A stretch of DNA of 64,000 bases from Tomocerus qinae. Lineage: Eukaryota; Arthropoda; Collembola; Entomobryomorpha; Tomoceridae. Positions 37,715 through 51,300 of this stretch are shown here, one piece after another. Within the stretch, counting starts at the first letter, position 1. The number at the start of each line of letters is the position of its first letter. The stretch lies in contig CM034549.1 in NCBI GenBank assembly GCA_020055645.1, forward strand, positions 25,751,930 through 25,815,929. Reading direction: 5' to 3'. A model generated the notes under the pieces. It had not been told where the DNA came from. It saw nothing but the letters and a program-made list of their open reading frames with translations, and ran no database searches. Made by a program: the position numbers and the translations under genes.

Positions 37715-40329
37715 ATGTTTGACCAATTTTTCACACGTTCCATCACAATAGTTAGCGAAGACGAAAATTGCACAGAATCCAGTCTAAGTGAATTTCCCCC
37801 AGATCTTTTCACCCAAGAACAAAGACAATCAGGATTTGTTGCACTTCACTTCATTGCAGCTTTCTACACATTCTATTTTCTAGCCGTTGTCTGTGATGAG
37901 TATTTCGTCCCTTCGGTTGAACGAATTGCAAAAGGTAAGTTACATTCTCACATTCATGGTCGTTTCTCTTGCCATTTACTGGAATCGAGTTTTCTACAAA
38001 ATTGCCCCATCTAAAGTTATTTTTATCACAATACACATGCATCTATTTGTGAATGACACATTCGAGAAAACCTAATTTATTTATGATCCACATTTAGAAT
38101 TCCAAATTCCCAGTGAAATAGCAGGATGCACTGTTCTTGGAATTGCAAATAGTTCACCAGAACTATTTACCAATATCATCGGGACGTTTGTAACAAAAGG
38201 AGATCTTGGATTGGGAACGTAAGACTCAAATCATTTTCTGAAACGATGATCTACCAATTTTACGGAATCATCTAAAATGCATAAAACTGCTAAATTATAG
38301 GGTTTTAGGGGCCAGTGTGTTCAATATATTTGCTGTCGCAGCCTGCATTGGTCTTGGTACATCTAAGGTTCGTTAAATTTTTAAACATAAAGCTAAATAA
38401 TTCCATACGTGCTAAATGTAGATTGTGAATATTGATTTCGGCTTCATTTTAGGCTGTAAGTATTCAATGGTGGCCAATTTCGAGAGACTGTTTTTTCTAT
38501 GTGGTAGCTATACTGTGTCTATTTCAAATGCTCATTGATCATGAAGTAATGTGGTGGGACGGGATGACCTTGGTGTTACTCTACTGCATCTATATCTTGA
38601 GTAATCAGAATTAGTTTGAGAAATTATTTCTAATTATTGTGATAAAGATGGTAGCCAGAGGTAGAGAGGGATAGTCGGGAGAAGCATGAATCAGGTGAAG
38701 ATGCCACGGAATAATAGACGGACAATCTGCAGTACTTCTTAACTGTCTCTCTTTATTTCTGCCATCTTGGTGCAGACTTACTTCGCAGACCGAGACCAAA
38801 CGACTGATCAACTGATCGAGTAGAAAGCCAATCCTCTACTGATCGACCTGATCGAGTAGACTGCCAATCCTCTACTCCTCCCTACTACTGACTTTACAAT
38901 CTCTTTTCTGCTTTCTGTTTCGCTACCGCTCAACAGTTACAATCAGCCAGTCTCCCCCGTGCGCATGTCGCACCTTATATTATTATAGTACAATAGTATC
39001 CCCTTATAGATAGTACATTAACACTACAAATACTACATTATACATACTATGCTAAATAATTAACTTTTTTGTTTTTCTTAGTAATTTACTTCAACACTCG
39101 GCTTCGTTCATTTTTTAAGCGTGTGATTTTCAAATCTGAGAGACGCTATACATTCAACAAAGCAAATCGAGACAAAGGAGTTACTCGGTCGAATGATAGC
39201 ACAAACACTTTTAGTCTTAGTATAGATGACACTACAACCATTTCTTCTGTAAATGAAGACGATCTTGAGCAAATACCTGACATAATAGATCAAGAAGACG
39301 AAGATCGTTAGTATCTCTTTTTAAATATAAATTGGTTTCAGTTTCAGCATGATTTAAAACTAATTAGTTTTGAAATTATTATCTCTCAGAGACTCTAGGT
39401 CTATTTAAACTTCCATATGGAGAGGGATGGACTGTTTGGGCACATTGGGCAGTTGGCTGGCCAATTCGTGTCATTCTTAGGTTTACTGTTCCTGACTGCA
39501 AAAAAGCTAGATGGAAACGTTGGTATCCGGTGACATTTGTCATGTGTATTGCATGGAACACTGCACTTTGCTATTTTGTGTCATTTATGGTCACTTGCAT
39601 TGGTGAGTTTCTTCAAAGGGATGTTTTCACTTACTCATGAGATGTTTTTGTCGTTTGTCGTATCTAATTGTTCCGGTGTTTTTCTCTCAACTTGCAGGCT
39701 ACACATTTAACCTACCCGACAGTGTCTTAGGCTTAACTGTGATAGCTGCTGGCACAAGGTACCCATTACACTTTCTGTCTTATCCTACTGATAACAGTTT
39801 TTTTACCATTTTTATTCTTAAACCTTTCTCTAATTTATTTTCCAGTGTCCCACAGGCAGTCAGCTCCATAATAGTAGCACGAAAAGGTATTTTTACTCTA
39901 TATCTCTGACTCTGTACAAATAATCTTGATTTACAAGCACTATATAGCAATTAGCACACAATTATGGCTGTATAATAATTCTACACGTGTTTAATTTTTT
40001 TAGGACTCGGTACAATGGCAATGAACAATGCGATTGGCTCAAACATTTTTAATTGTCTTATTTGTCTCGGTTTTCCATGGCTAATCCAGATTCTCATACG
40101 TTTGAAAACGTCCAACCCTTACATACAGATCTATTCTGAAGCTTTGTATTATACGACTCTTATGCTAATAGGCTCCGTCGCTATCCTTTACATTATGATT
40201 GCACTAAATAAGTTTACCATTGATAGGAAAATTGGATGGATCTCTTTGGTTTCATATATACTTTTCTTAGTAATTGGATCTTTGTTTGAACTTAATGTTT
40301 TCTTCCATGTGAATCCTCCCCAGTGTTGA
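37715..40329 (+). CDS. NCKX-type cation exchanger, paralogue B (altered ion-binding residues)
   Basis: Nine exons: 37715-37934, 38098-38218, 38301-38367, 38453-38600, 39082-39306, 39390-39602, 39698-39758, 39845-39885 and 40004-40329. They total 1422 nt, or 473 aa. The fold matches its neighbours: [15 protein letters not shown], alpha-1 (EIAGCTVLGIANSSPELFT, Glu95), a central loop (about 200-270) and alpha-2. Alpha-2 reads [17 protein letters not shown] and NNAIGSNIFNCLICLG, so Gln355 and Asn382 stand where A and C have Glu and Asp. In human NCKX2 these positions (Asp548, Asp575) bind Ca2+ and set K+ dependence. Alpha-1 has also lost the GTS motif. Frames are open and all splice joints valid, so it is not a pseudogene by sequence. 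The model has no signal-like first exon. It could be a K+-independent exchanger, a different cation carrier or a regulatory subunit. AATAAA at 40663-40668. Confidence 0.9.
38812..38876. repeat. Short tandem duplication inside exchanger B intron
   Basis: Two 29-bp copies (38812-38840 and 38848-38876) of a unit starting CTGATCGAGTAGA and ending GCCAATCCTCTACT, period 36 bp, with two mismatches. They lie in a GC-richer, pyrimidine-rich block (about 38640-38960) within the 481-bp intron between exons 4 and 5. The block looks like an inserted element, possibly a solo LTR; its ends are not certain. Confidence 0.6.
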
Positions 40330-42323
40330 CATTATCACACTGAATGACTACAAATGAACTGTAACTTGATGTTGAATGCTCATAGTTTGTTTAATCCATA
40401 TTTTCTCACCCTTACAGAATAATACTGTACGATGTACGATGTAATTGCACAGGGATATGGCTAACCTAACCATGTTGGATTAGCAAATGTATTTATGTAC
40501 CTATATAGGGCTTTATTAGCCACCGACTTTACATTTAAGGTTTGTTATATAACTGACCGTAATAAGTTTCGTTAACTAATAATAATTAATACTTGTACAT
40601 TCATGTTAAATATCTAACACTATAATTTCTAACCCTCAGTTGAAGAGGTACAAATAACAAAAAATAAAACTTGTTCCAAACTGATGTATGCTATGCTTGA
40701 CGTTACCTGCGAACAATGAGCATAAGTTGTATACATTTACTTGACTACGTTTATCGTATAGATACCATAGGAAGACACTTGAGCTTAACATATTGCAAAC
40801 ACTTTTTTATGCCCTTTACTTACAAATTGTCTAAATAGAAAATATACAACAGAAGGTAGACAGCGTAGAAGATATCTCAATAGTGTATGTGTACGTGCTT
40901 ATACTTACGACGAAATGTATATTATGCTAGATTCTAACATCTTTATGCTATACAGCTTATATTTGTATTCGTTTTATTCCAGGAGAAGATAGAATTAAGA
41001 TAAAAAATGTCTTGGAATCACTACATGTGCTCATACATTAACGTGTTGTAGTTCAAGGACAAAGTAATGCTACACTAGAAGATATGCTACTTACTCACAT
41101 AGGTAGTATGGTCCTGGTCAGTGTTGAAGAGAATATCATTGGTAGTTGTCCAGAAAAAGTATCTGAGAGTGCCGGTTACATCTAAAAGGAACGTAATTCT
41201 GGCCAGTACATAGTCGTAATCATCTGCATTAATTTTATTTTAAATACAAAAGCATAGCAATTAAACCATGTTAAGTAATCTTCGAAGTTTACAATTTGTG
41301 ATACACTCTTGTGATGTGCTATTTAGTTGATAATCATATCTACGCTTACTGCAATCAAGTGAACTAGTTTACATTTCAAACAGTACAGATTTAAGTTATA
41401 TTAAATCTTTAGTCCTATTAAAGTGAAATCCTCTTGCAGAACCTAGTTCGTCTTGCCTATTATTGCTAATTTGACAGCATGTAACGGGAATCATTTACAA
41501 GTGTACACGCACGCTGCTGGTTTGATATTATGTTGAGTGTGGCATGTACCTATAATGTAACTGACATTACTATCATTATAGGTTATTATACATATAGCTA
41601 TAATGATTAGTAATGCACAGTGAACATGCATTGTTAAGAAATGTAGAAACCCGTAAATAATAACACTAATTTCGATTTCTATCGCTATTTTGAGATCTAT
41701 CAAACTGCACATAACTAGATCGAACTGCACAGATTCTCTATCCTGTTCAATGAATAATTCAGCTGAAGGATTTATCTGTGTTTGTTCAAAAACTGTATTC
41801 AATATGTAAAATGTCACCACAATAAATCTGGACTGGTACTCAAAGAGCTACGAAGACTACTCACATTCACATGATAACATAAATGCAAAGGTTGTGGACT
41901 GCGATGTAGAATAAATAAATCCTTGCTATCAGACTGAACAAATAATAATGGGTGAATAAACAGAAGTACATATACTGATGACGCTTATGCATGGGTACGG
42001 AAGGTGAAAGTGATAAGATTCGAGTTTTAACATGTGACCGAAATTGAATAGAATCTTACAATTAACTCAATTAGATTGTTCATTGTATTTACTTACATAC
42101 TACAAGCACTCTAACTTAATGCAATAATTACCTCTACTAAATACTAGTTCAGTTCGGTTGTAATTACTTTTTAATTTTTGGCAATATCAGTTCATTAATT
42201 CACAACTTCATGGAGCACAATTAAAGAAGTTAAAGAAAGCCTAAAAGATCAAACGGACAAATTTAATCCACTCAAAACCTGCAGTTCTTTTGTGACAGTT
42301 TTATTTTTATTTTCCTAAGAATC
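40330..42323. other. Intergenic region between exchangers B and C
   Basis: Holds the 3' UTR of B (AATAAA 40663-40668) and the promoter side of C. A 109-codon minus-strand ORF at 41491-41820 is hydrophobic but shows no family features or splice context, and I do not accept it. Confidence 0.4.
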
Positions 42324-45300
42324 ATGATTACAGCTAAGGAATTGGAAAACGGCGAACAAAGACGGCTAGAGCGTCGGCGTTTTCTCAAGCGTAAAATAAG
42401 AACGAAGAGAAATATTCTCATTTTCACTTTCTCGGTATTTTTTGCCTACTTGAGTTTATCCGCCGAAGAAGTTGATTCTGCATCAGTTGCTTTCGATTCC
42501 CCCCATAACATGATGCCTCCGTTTTTTGGCTATGGAGATGAAACTGGATCATATAATGCAGGTATTTTACCCATACATAATATTACGAGTATAGTTTTTA
42601 TTTAGGAAGAATTTTTCTAAAACTCCGAAACGATACTTACTACCCATACAAATCAACAACTCAAGCTCAATGCATTCGTTACTCTCAAATCCCAAGAAAT
42701 GATTTGGAATTCTATAGAGTTCACGAAAGAAAGAAAATAATTTATTTTACCATCAGACAAAAATTAAAATTAAAAAATGATTCTCTGCTAGTAAAATAGT
42801 TTTTCAAACAGTATTAAATCTCATCAATGATGATTTCTACTTAGTTTTATTGCTGTAAGGTGCAAAGTTCAAACAGTATTACAATCGTACCTAGCTGTCT
42901 AGTCTTTAAAAAACTTAAAAATTCATTCTAGTATTTAGCCTGAGAACTGCAGGCCACGGGGAATACTTTGGATGCATTACACAATGCTTGTTATAATGAT
43001 AAATATTTTATGTAACGCAGTGTAGAACATGGTTGTATAATTTAGTGCAGAAATTTCTTAATGTTAATAAGTATACGGAAGTATAGGAGATATATTGAAG
43101 TAAGTTGATGTTGACAGGTGGAAGGTTGTTAAGAGCGTCTGCTGTAGATTCTTCCGGTGTTTCTCAAAGTGCCTCTTCAAATAATAATGGGAATAATGCG
43201 GACAAAGTTCGTAGAGACACTAATGGACGGGATAAAAATGAGCTCGAAGCTGTTCTTCGAGTTCCAGGAATAAATTGCACTCCGCCAGGAATTGACGACT
43301 TCCCTTCAGATCTTTTCACTCCTGAGCAAAGACGACAAGGGGCAGTTGTAATACATTTTATTGTTTCCATATACGTTTTCTATGCCTTAGCTCTAGCCTG
43401 TGATGACTACTTCGTCCCGTCTATCGAGTGCATATGCGAAGGTTACTAATTTTATTTACTACTTCCACTTTACTTCCGTTTTAAAAAAACCCGGAACATG
43501 ATTTATCATTTAGTGGTACCCCAATGCTTTAGGACAATGCCCAGACTGATTCGTTTGTACCTCCCGTGTCCTATTCCTAACGGTCGCTTCTGGTCAGCTT
43601 GAAAATGCCATAATTTTGTAAATAGTGGCCAAAAATGTTCTAAATATTTCATATTATTATGCCCATGGTATTTTATATAGAGATATGGACAAAACTAAAA
43701 GTTCTGGCTCGTAGCTACAGAGTATCTATCTTTTAAATAAGCCATCATGTGTATAAAAATCTAGTACTTTTTTTACCATTTTCCCCTTTCTTTTACCAAT
43801 AAACCTATTTGCAAAATGATTTTACACCTCTTTCCACTGAAATACATTTTAATTCTAGGAAAACTGAAAAAAAGCTTGAGAATTCCATTTTTAAATTCCT
43901 GCAATATTTTTATATTTTTGCATTTTTTGCATTTTTGCACTGCATGCAAATTCTTGAGATTTTAACTAAACGATTCATTACAGGAAACGTACCCTTACAA
44001 TATTTATGCGTAAACCAATTTAAAATGCATTACAATTTCCGTATTCATTTTTTAAATATTATTTCTATTCCAGAACTCCATTTAAGCTCCGATGTAGCCG
44101 GAGCTTCATTCATGGCTATTGGGACTTCAGCACCAGAGTATGGCTATGAAATATTAAATTACCTCATTTCTCATTTTATTCTTGAAACAGGATTTTCCTG
44201 TTTAAATTAAAGTGTTTCTAAAATGAAACAAAGAAATATCATTTGCCTTATTGAGGTGTAGTAACATATTAGCTTCTAAATTCGTAATGATTTTGATATC
44301 CGCAGGTTGTTCACAAATATAATAGGTACCTTTGTTACAAAAACAGACTTGGGAGTGGGAGCAATTGTCGGTACGTTTTTTGTTATTTTTTATTTATTTA
44401 TATGTATTATTTGTTGTTATATACTTTGACTGGTCTGTGGTTTTAGGATCCGCTGTGTTCAATATTTTGGCAGTTGGAGCTTGTTGTGGCATAGCAGCTC
44501 ACTCGGTAAGACTAAAAAAACGATAACAGATTTCGTCTCGATGAAACATTTCCGAATGTTTACTAAGTGTGTTATTTAATCTAAACCACTAAACATTTGG
44601 GAATTTTCCATGTAGGCCTTGCCCCTGGATTGGTATCCACTGACACGTGATTGTATTTTCTACTCTGTATCAGTCGTGCTTCTCATCTTTGTGCTGAATA
44701 ACCGACAGGTGTTTTGGTACGAAGGACTGGTGCTTGTCTTGGCGTATCTTGTGTACTTAGGAGGTAATTCAACTTATACCACTTGTAAAATGAGATTTGG
44801 GTGCAGTTGTATTGACTTTGGGAAATGGCTATTGATATTGAGTGGAATCTGCAGTTTTATGAAGGTTAAGTGAAATCGGTTAGACGTGTGAATGTGGGCA
44901 GTGCAGAGTTTGGTATTATGGATTGCTACAGCTCAGTTGTTAAGCTCGTACTAATTGTTGCAGTCAGAGAGTGATGTGACATGGAGTGATGTGACTATCA
45001 GAGCTAGCAATTTGGGAAAGTGGACAGAGTGAGCTATTTGTGGGTTGGTTCGTTCAGTGATGTAATGAGTGGAAAGTGAGTTCCTTCTTCTGGTTTATTA
45101 CCATGTTGTTAACAGGCATGTAATTTGCTGCTTTAATATGGCTTTTGGTTCCACGCCTTCCTTTCTCCGTCTCAACCGCACTGATGATTGTAAATGGTGA
45201 AAATCCCCTTCGAGTACTATACGTGTTGTACCCGAGTGGATTGCATAGATGCTTTTCATTTCATTAGTGCGACGGAGACAATGTCGACAATTAATCTTCT

Positions 45301-48300
45301 CTGTCAGCTTTTCCATCTCCTGACATCATACTGAATACGTGTACCATAATGTGCTTTTTACCATTTTCCTGTATTGATTTTAAACACTCGATGCTATTCC
45401 TAAAGCGTTCTTCAACATAGTTGTATAATATTACTAGGAAATTGTGTACCATCAGGCATAATACGTATTTACTTTTGTAGTCGCTTATACACATTGTTAA
45501 AATGTTGTTAGTTGATGCAGATATCATTATTACAGTATATAATTAGCATTTGTATACTAATTCTTGTAAAGCTTATGATGACTATATAAATGTCTTCCAC
45601 TAATGGCAACGCACTCTCGTTTCCCTCTGTTTTTCTTTCGGAGACGTTGTTTTAATGAGCAAATGAGAAGAAAGCAACTGTAGACATAGAAATTAAGTAG
45701 CAATGATGAATAGGTATGAACGATGTATAATATAATTGTAGTGCTTGATGAAGAAAGATTTCTTCAATTTTTATAAATCTTTTAAGCTTAAGTAGTTCAA
45801 ACTAGTTTAATTGGTGTTGCGAAAATCAACGAAACTATTTCTTTTTTACAGTCATGTATAAAAACGTAGCATTCAAAAGAGGAGCGGAGAACTTGGTACA
45901 TAAAATTGGGAAGAAGTTTGGATGGAGTAGTTGGATGTTGACATCGTCAAGAAGAGGATCTCTTGTCTCTAGCCGTCGTGTATCTATCAAGGAGAAAGTA
46001 ACCTCGGAGCAAACACCACTCTTGGGTAAATAAAATGCAATTCCTTTAAACAAATGAAAGGTTGTGTGAGGATGTCTGAAAATCTAGAGCAATTCTCTAG
46101 CGCTGTATAAATTCTGTTCCAGATTTACATAATAAGAAATTTTTCTCTTCAATAAAGGTTTTAATGATAAAAAGATGTGGAGTTGGATATGAACATAAGC
46201 ACGCTCAGTTCAGGTGTTAGATAATGTTTGCCATCACGGCTTTCGTCTATTTATCCTTGTCAAGACTGCACTGTGACACTCGTAAAGTGCATGCAATCAC
46301 CAACGGCCAAAAATAAAGTGAAAGTCATGGAGAAAGGCAATTTTCTATGGAGAAATATGACTTTCTTAAAGCCCTCGTAAGCTATCTTTTACAAAGCGTT
46401 TCCTGTAGACCTAGAAATACAAACATAGGTAACTGCGTACTATTTTTATGTTTGTGCATTGCACAATCCAAAGACACAAAGCAAGATAACTTTTATTTAA
46501 TCTGACTTATGAATCCGTCGTTATTTGCCATCTCAAACTTGAAAATTACCTTTTAACTTACTTTTTATTGCACTCCGCCATATTTCTATGCATTTAAATG
46601 TTAGTTGTCCAATTTTTCTACAGAACAATTCTGTTTTACTGCTTTTCTGCAATTGGAAACATCTTTTTTTACTTTCAAAATTAGACGAATTTCGCTATTA
46701 ACACAAGAAGCTATTTACTAAATAGATTTTCACTAGTTTGTGTTGATTACATGACAAATTCTATCATTGAACAAAGAATTATCAAAAAACTCAATAGAGA
46801 CGTAAAATTGAAATGAATTTCCGTTCCCCTTTTGTTTTTGCAACTCATCTGCAGCAATAGACGACTCTCCTCTTTATTGAACAGGCTTACTTCTTTGTCG
46901 ATCAGTTCTTCTCATTTTTCATGGATGACAAATGAGGGAGTTTGGCCAACGTTTTCGCCTTTTTTATCATACCCTTTTGTAGACTGTGTAACTCACCTAA
47001 GTCTTTTTTTGCTTTCGTTTGGAGAATGATCTATCCTTTATACTTTCTTTTGTCGTTTCCTTATGCAGTTCGTTTCACCCACCACTAGTTGGTTAGTAGA
47101 AGCTGTAAATCCCCTATTTTAGTGATAGTACAACCTACAACGTAGATGCAATGTACTTAGAGATAAATATGAGTGAAAGAATATGAGTACTTAACTCAAC
47201 TATAGGTATATTAATATGATATGAAATATTAAAGTATGTCTCCTATAAGGTTTATTTGTGTAGTAATGTATTATCCTGTAATAGCTTTAATGGCTATCTT
47301 CTTAGAATGTAGTAATTTTTCAAGAGTTTCTTGATCTTGCACAGTGGTGAATTGAAGTGAAGGGAAGGGGAGATAAAGAGAAAGCACATTATGTAAGCCT
47401 AGCATAAGAGGCACACATGCTACACAATTCAGAAGGCTAAAGCAGCTGTTTTTTATCTTTATTTCTTGACAGACGGCAAAGGTCGGAGTGGGAGGACAAG
47501 TCTAAGTCAGAGTTACGACGCTACTGTCCCAGTTACACTGGGGCATGATGATGACATAAATGACAATGAAGATATGACTACCGAAGCCATGGACGAGATC
47601 CTCATTGCAAAAGCATTGCATAAATCGGAAAGTCATTTGGAAGAAGAAAAAGGTACTTTTTCTCTTTTCTTACCTCACTAACCAACAATAAGTTAAAATC
47701 GAATCAGATTTTATCATATAACCTTACTGCACTAATATTAATACAATTACAGTGCAGTAGTAACTATTATATGAAGTGAAAGTTTAACTAATTATACTGA
47801 AAACTTTCGGAGAAAGTAGAAACTCAAATGAAACCATTTATTCATAGCTTATGGTTATTAATTCTGTATATTTAATTGAATCAGAAGACTATGCTTCGGC
47901 ATCTTATCTCATTTTATTAATAGTTCATTGCCATCGGCATGAGAAAAGTGCTCTTAGAGGAGAAAAGGAAACAGTTGTTTCTAATATACCTTTCCTTGTG
48001 GTCTGGGATACCTAAGTATAATATAGATTGTATATAGCAAGGAGTATTAAACTGTTTCTTAAATATAAAGTGTTGACTGTGTTATTATTACGTGGTTGGG
48101 AAATCTAAGGAACACTTTGCTCCGAGCCATAAAGAACATCCTACCGAAGTAGACAGCCTCCTACTGAGAGGTGAATGTTGAAATTTTAATGAGCAAACTG
48201 TCGACGGATGCGAGTTGAGCACAAAAGTAAAGGTAGCCAGAAACAGACTTGTCTGTCTGCAGATGCATAAGAAAAGTTCTTATACCTACACAGACTTGAA

Positions 48301-51300
48301 TAAACTACTAAGGTATTTTAGAAAAGCTATAGGTAGTTATTTTGAGTTGTTACTGAACTGCAGATGCGAGTTTCACTTACATAAACCTACTATATGCTAC
48401 ATAGACAAATCCAAGACTCGCCCAAGCTGAAATCTAAGGGATCAAGTACTTTACTTTTACTCATATTATTATTGGCTCTGTTTCACGTGCAATAATACAG
48501 ATAACAATATTTCGCCAAGATTTCTCCAAGTTACACTCTCACAAAAAAGAAATCAAAGGTTAACAATCTAACTACAATTGTCAGCTACCTACTACACTAG
48601 TAATTCTAACTTTATGGAAGGGCAACTACCTTTTATCAGAGATAACACGGTCCTCCAGGAAATTTAATACTCTAATCAAATTTGTCATTATGGTTGATAT
48701 AATTCTACGTCTCACCTCGAGGAGTTACAATGAAACGGAAGCAAAGTTTATTGTACTTTTCATACAGCTCGAATTTCAAGGTACAATCTAGGGAATTCTA
48801 ACGAAGACTGCCCTGAAGATAAGGAAAAGTCTTCTAGGTTTAGTATCACTAAGATAAAATATGCGTACAGTTTTACTTTTACCGACGTAAGTAGCAGGAA
48901 GTACTATCGTCGACGTTTATTATAAGTGTGTACTACAAAAACGTACAAAATGGTAGTGCTTGCTACTTAAGTGTCTTTATTGTAGTGTTTCATTTGTACA
49001 AGTATCGTGTCCTCATTTCGCCAGAGTGATTTTGTTTACCTTGAACTTTGAGATGTACATTTTATGAAGCCTTTGGCTTTTTTCACTTTGAATTGGAAAA
49101 TATTAATGTTTTACTATGTACAGCTCGGAGATTCTTTTGTTATTAAGTTGTTGGCTGATACTGTACAAAGTACAAATACAGAATGATATTTCTTAAGTAC
49201 ACGTGTAAAACTGAATATAGAAGTTTTCGTCACTATACACGTCTTTTCTCGAAACATCAATTAGAATTCCTTTACGACCGACGACTTCCATGTTCAAGGA
49301 TTAGTGTAGCAAAGTTCTGTTGTTTAGCAAGATGGTAAAGCCTTATTTAATGGCCATAAAATAATTAATATCACTAGAACGCATTGAGGGCATGGGATTT
49401 GAGACTTGCATCATCTACTTGACTATACCTGTAATTTAATGGTGTAATAAACTTGGATAAATATGCCTAAAGATTGTGTGGTTGATTGTCATTATCAATA
49501 GGTACTTGGAGTAGACTCGTAGTTTCGGTAGTAAAATTCTTATTATCCAATAATGACTCCAGAATACTGGCATTGAATCCATGTGAGGTAAGTAAGCATC
49601 TTTCAAAATGAGAATCTCTGCTTAAGATACGAATACGAACGGTTGGTGTAAGTGACACAATAGTTAGCACTATCAGGAAACTTTTTATTGTAGCCTTATT
49701 TTGCCCGAAAAAGCAATTTAGTATGGTGATCATGAAAGCGTGTACTTGAAGTTATGTGATCTGGCATTGGCTTCTAGTCTCCGAGGTCTCATACTTTATC
49801 GTGACTGGATTTTCCTATTTGAATTTATTACTCTTCAGACGCACCATTTGTGCTGAAAGTCAAAGAAGCTTGCATTTGAAGAAATTATACATCCAGGTTT
49901 TTTAAACCAAAAAATAAATGCAATAACAGATGGGGTGTCTAGTACGTTACATCATTCACAAGTCCATAAATTAGATCAAGTAAAGCATACAGTATCTAAT
50001 TAACAATGTTAAGGAATTTTAATTCTACGAAAGTTCTTTTTACATGTGCGTAAAGTTGCAAATAAATTACGAATAAAAAATGAATTTGGAATATGATGTA
50101 TTTCGTAGGTGTGGCATAAACATAAAATTCAACCTTAAATTATTACTTCGCACCAGATGTGCACACTATACATCAGTTTGTATAAGGCTTGATTATTTTT
50201 ACCAAAGATTCGAATCGAAGGTGAATTGAACACTACCTTCAGTGCCAGAGAAATTAGTCCTTATCACTTTATTGCTTTGAATAACGAAAGCAAACATGAC
50301 ATATTAGTTCTTATGCATGTTATTTCGATAATTTATAATTTTATTTTATCAAACTGAGGTACTAAATCTTTCATTAACAATTAAATTGAAATCAATTTCC
50401 ATTTAACAAGGATACAATGAAGTGCTTCTTTTGTGAAACGGAAATTCCATTTCTTTCTTGTATTTCAAAGCATTGTATCTCAAGCGTTGACGGTGACATT
50501 GAAGAAAAAAGATGAGCTTTTGCTTTTAGATCACATCTCGAGTAGGCTAAGGCTTCAAGTATTGTATGTTTTGTAAAAGCTTAAAAGCTACGCCAAACCT
50601 TGTTTACTCAGAACTGTTGTGGTAGAATATTTCAACGAGTTGAGGGGAGGGAACAAAAGCTAGTCTCTTTAAATTTGCTTCTTGTAAAGGTTAGTTGATA
50701 CAGAGTGGCTGTTGTGTCGCGAACAACATCGTGAACAAAGGACGACGGTGAGAGTATATAGTAAATAAAATAAAAAGGACTTTTGGTGTACTTTGTATTT
50801 TATTCCTTGTACTCGTTGTATTAAGTTGTTTGCTATGCACAAACAGAAATTGCTCTGTAGAAGAATTACAGCTTCATCTTGAGACGTTTTGTGGTGAAGT
50901 TTTCTATTGAACTCATTTTTTAACCCGCATGTTTGGTTTTTGTTGACTTAGCAAAGTTTTCTTTCGTTATTCTTTCCCGAATGCTTTGCCTTATTACTAC
51001 CTATCATACTTTATTTTTGTGAATATGTGTCCCAGGTCATTACATATTATGCAGGTCGATGCTGTCACCCTTTGTAAGTTAGTACAAGGTGCAATTTCTA
51101 AAATGTCCCTATATATTTAGCATGGAGGTCGGATCAAGATGGGAGATTGCACCCTAGCCTTTTTAAGGCGTACAATGATTGCTGAACTTGTGTATAATTT
51201 TGGGATATAGTAAATCGAAGAAGTGTTATGGTTTCATGGTCGTCTCCAATAAATATCACAACAGAAGAAAGTGACAGATTTAGTCAGACGGAGTGACTGA

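Noticed and set aside
41491-41820. 109-codon minus-strand hydrophobic ORF
   Set aside because: AT-rich sequence easily gives hydrophobic frames; no conserved motif or gene structure.
45835-46053. Minus-strand ORF within exchanger C
   Set aside because: Antisense to plus-strand exon 45852-46025, which joins in phase and has good splice sites.
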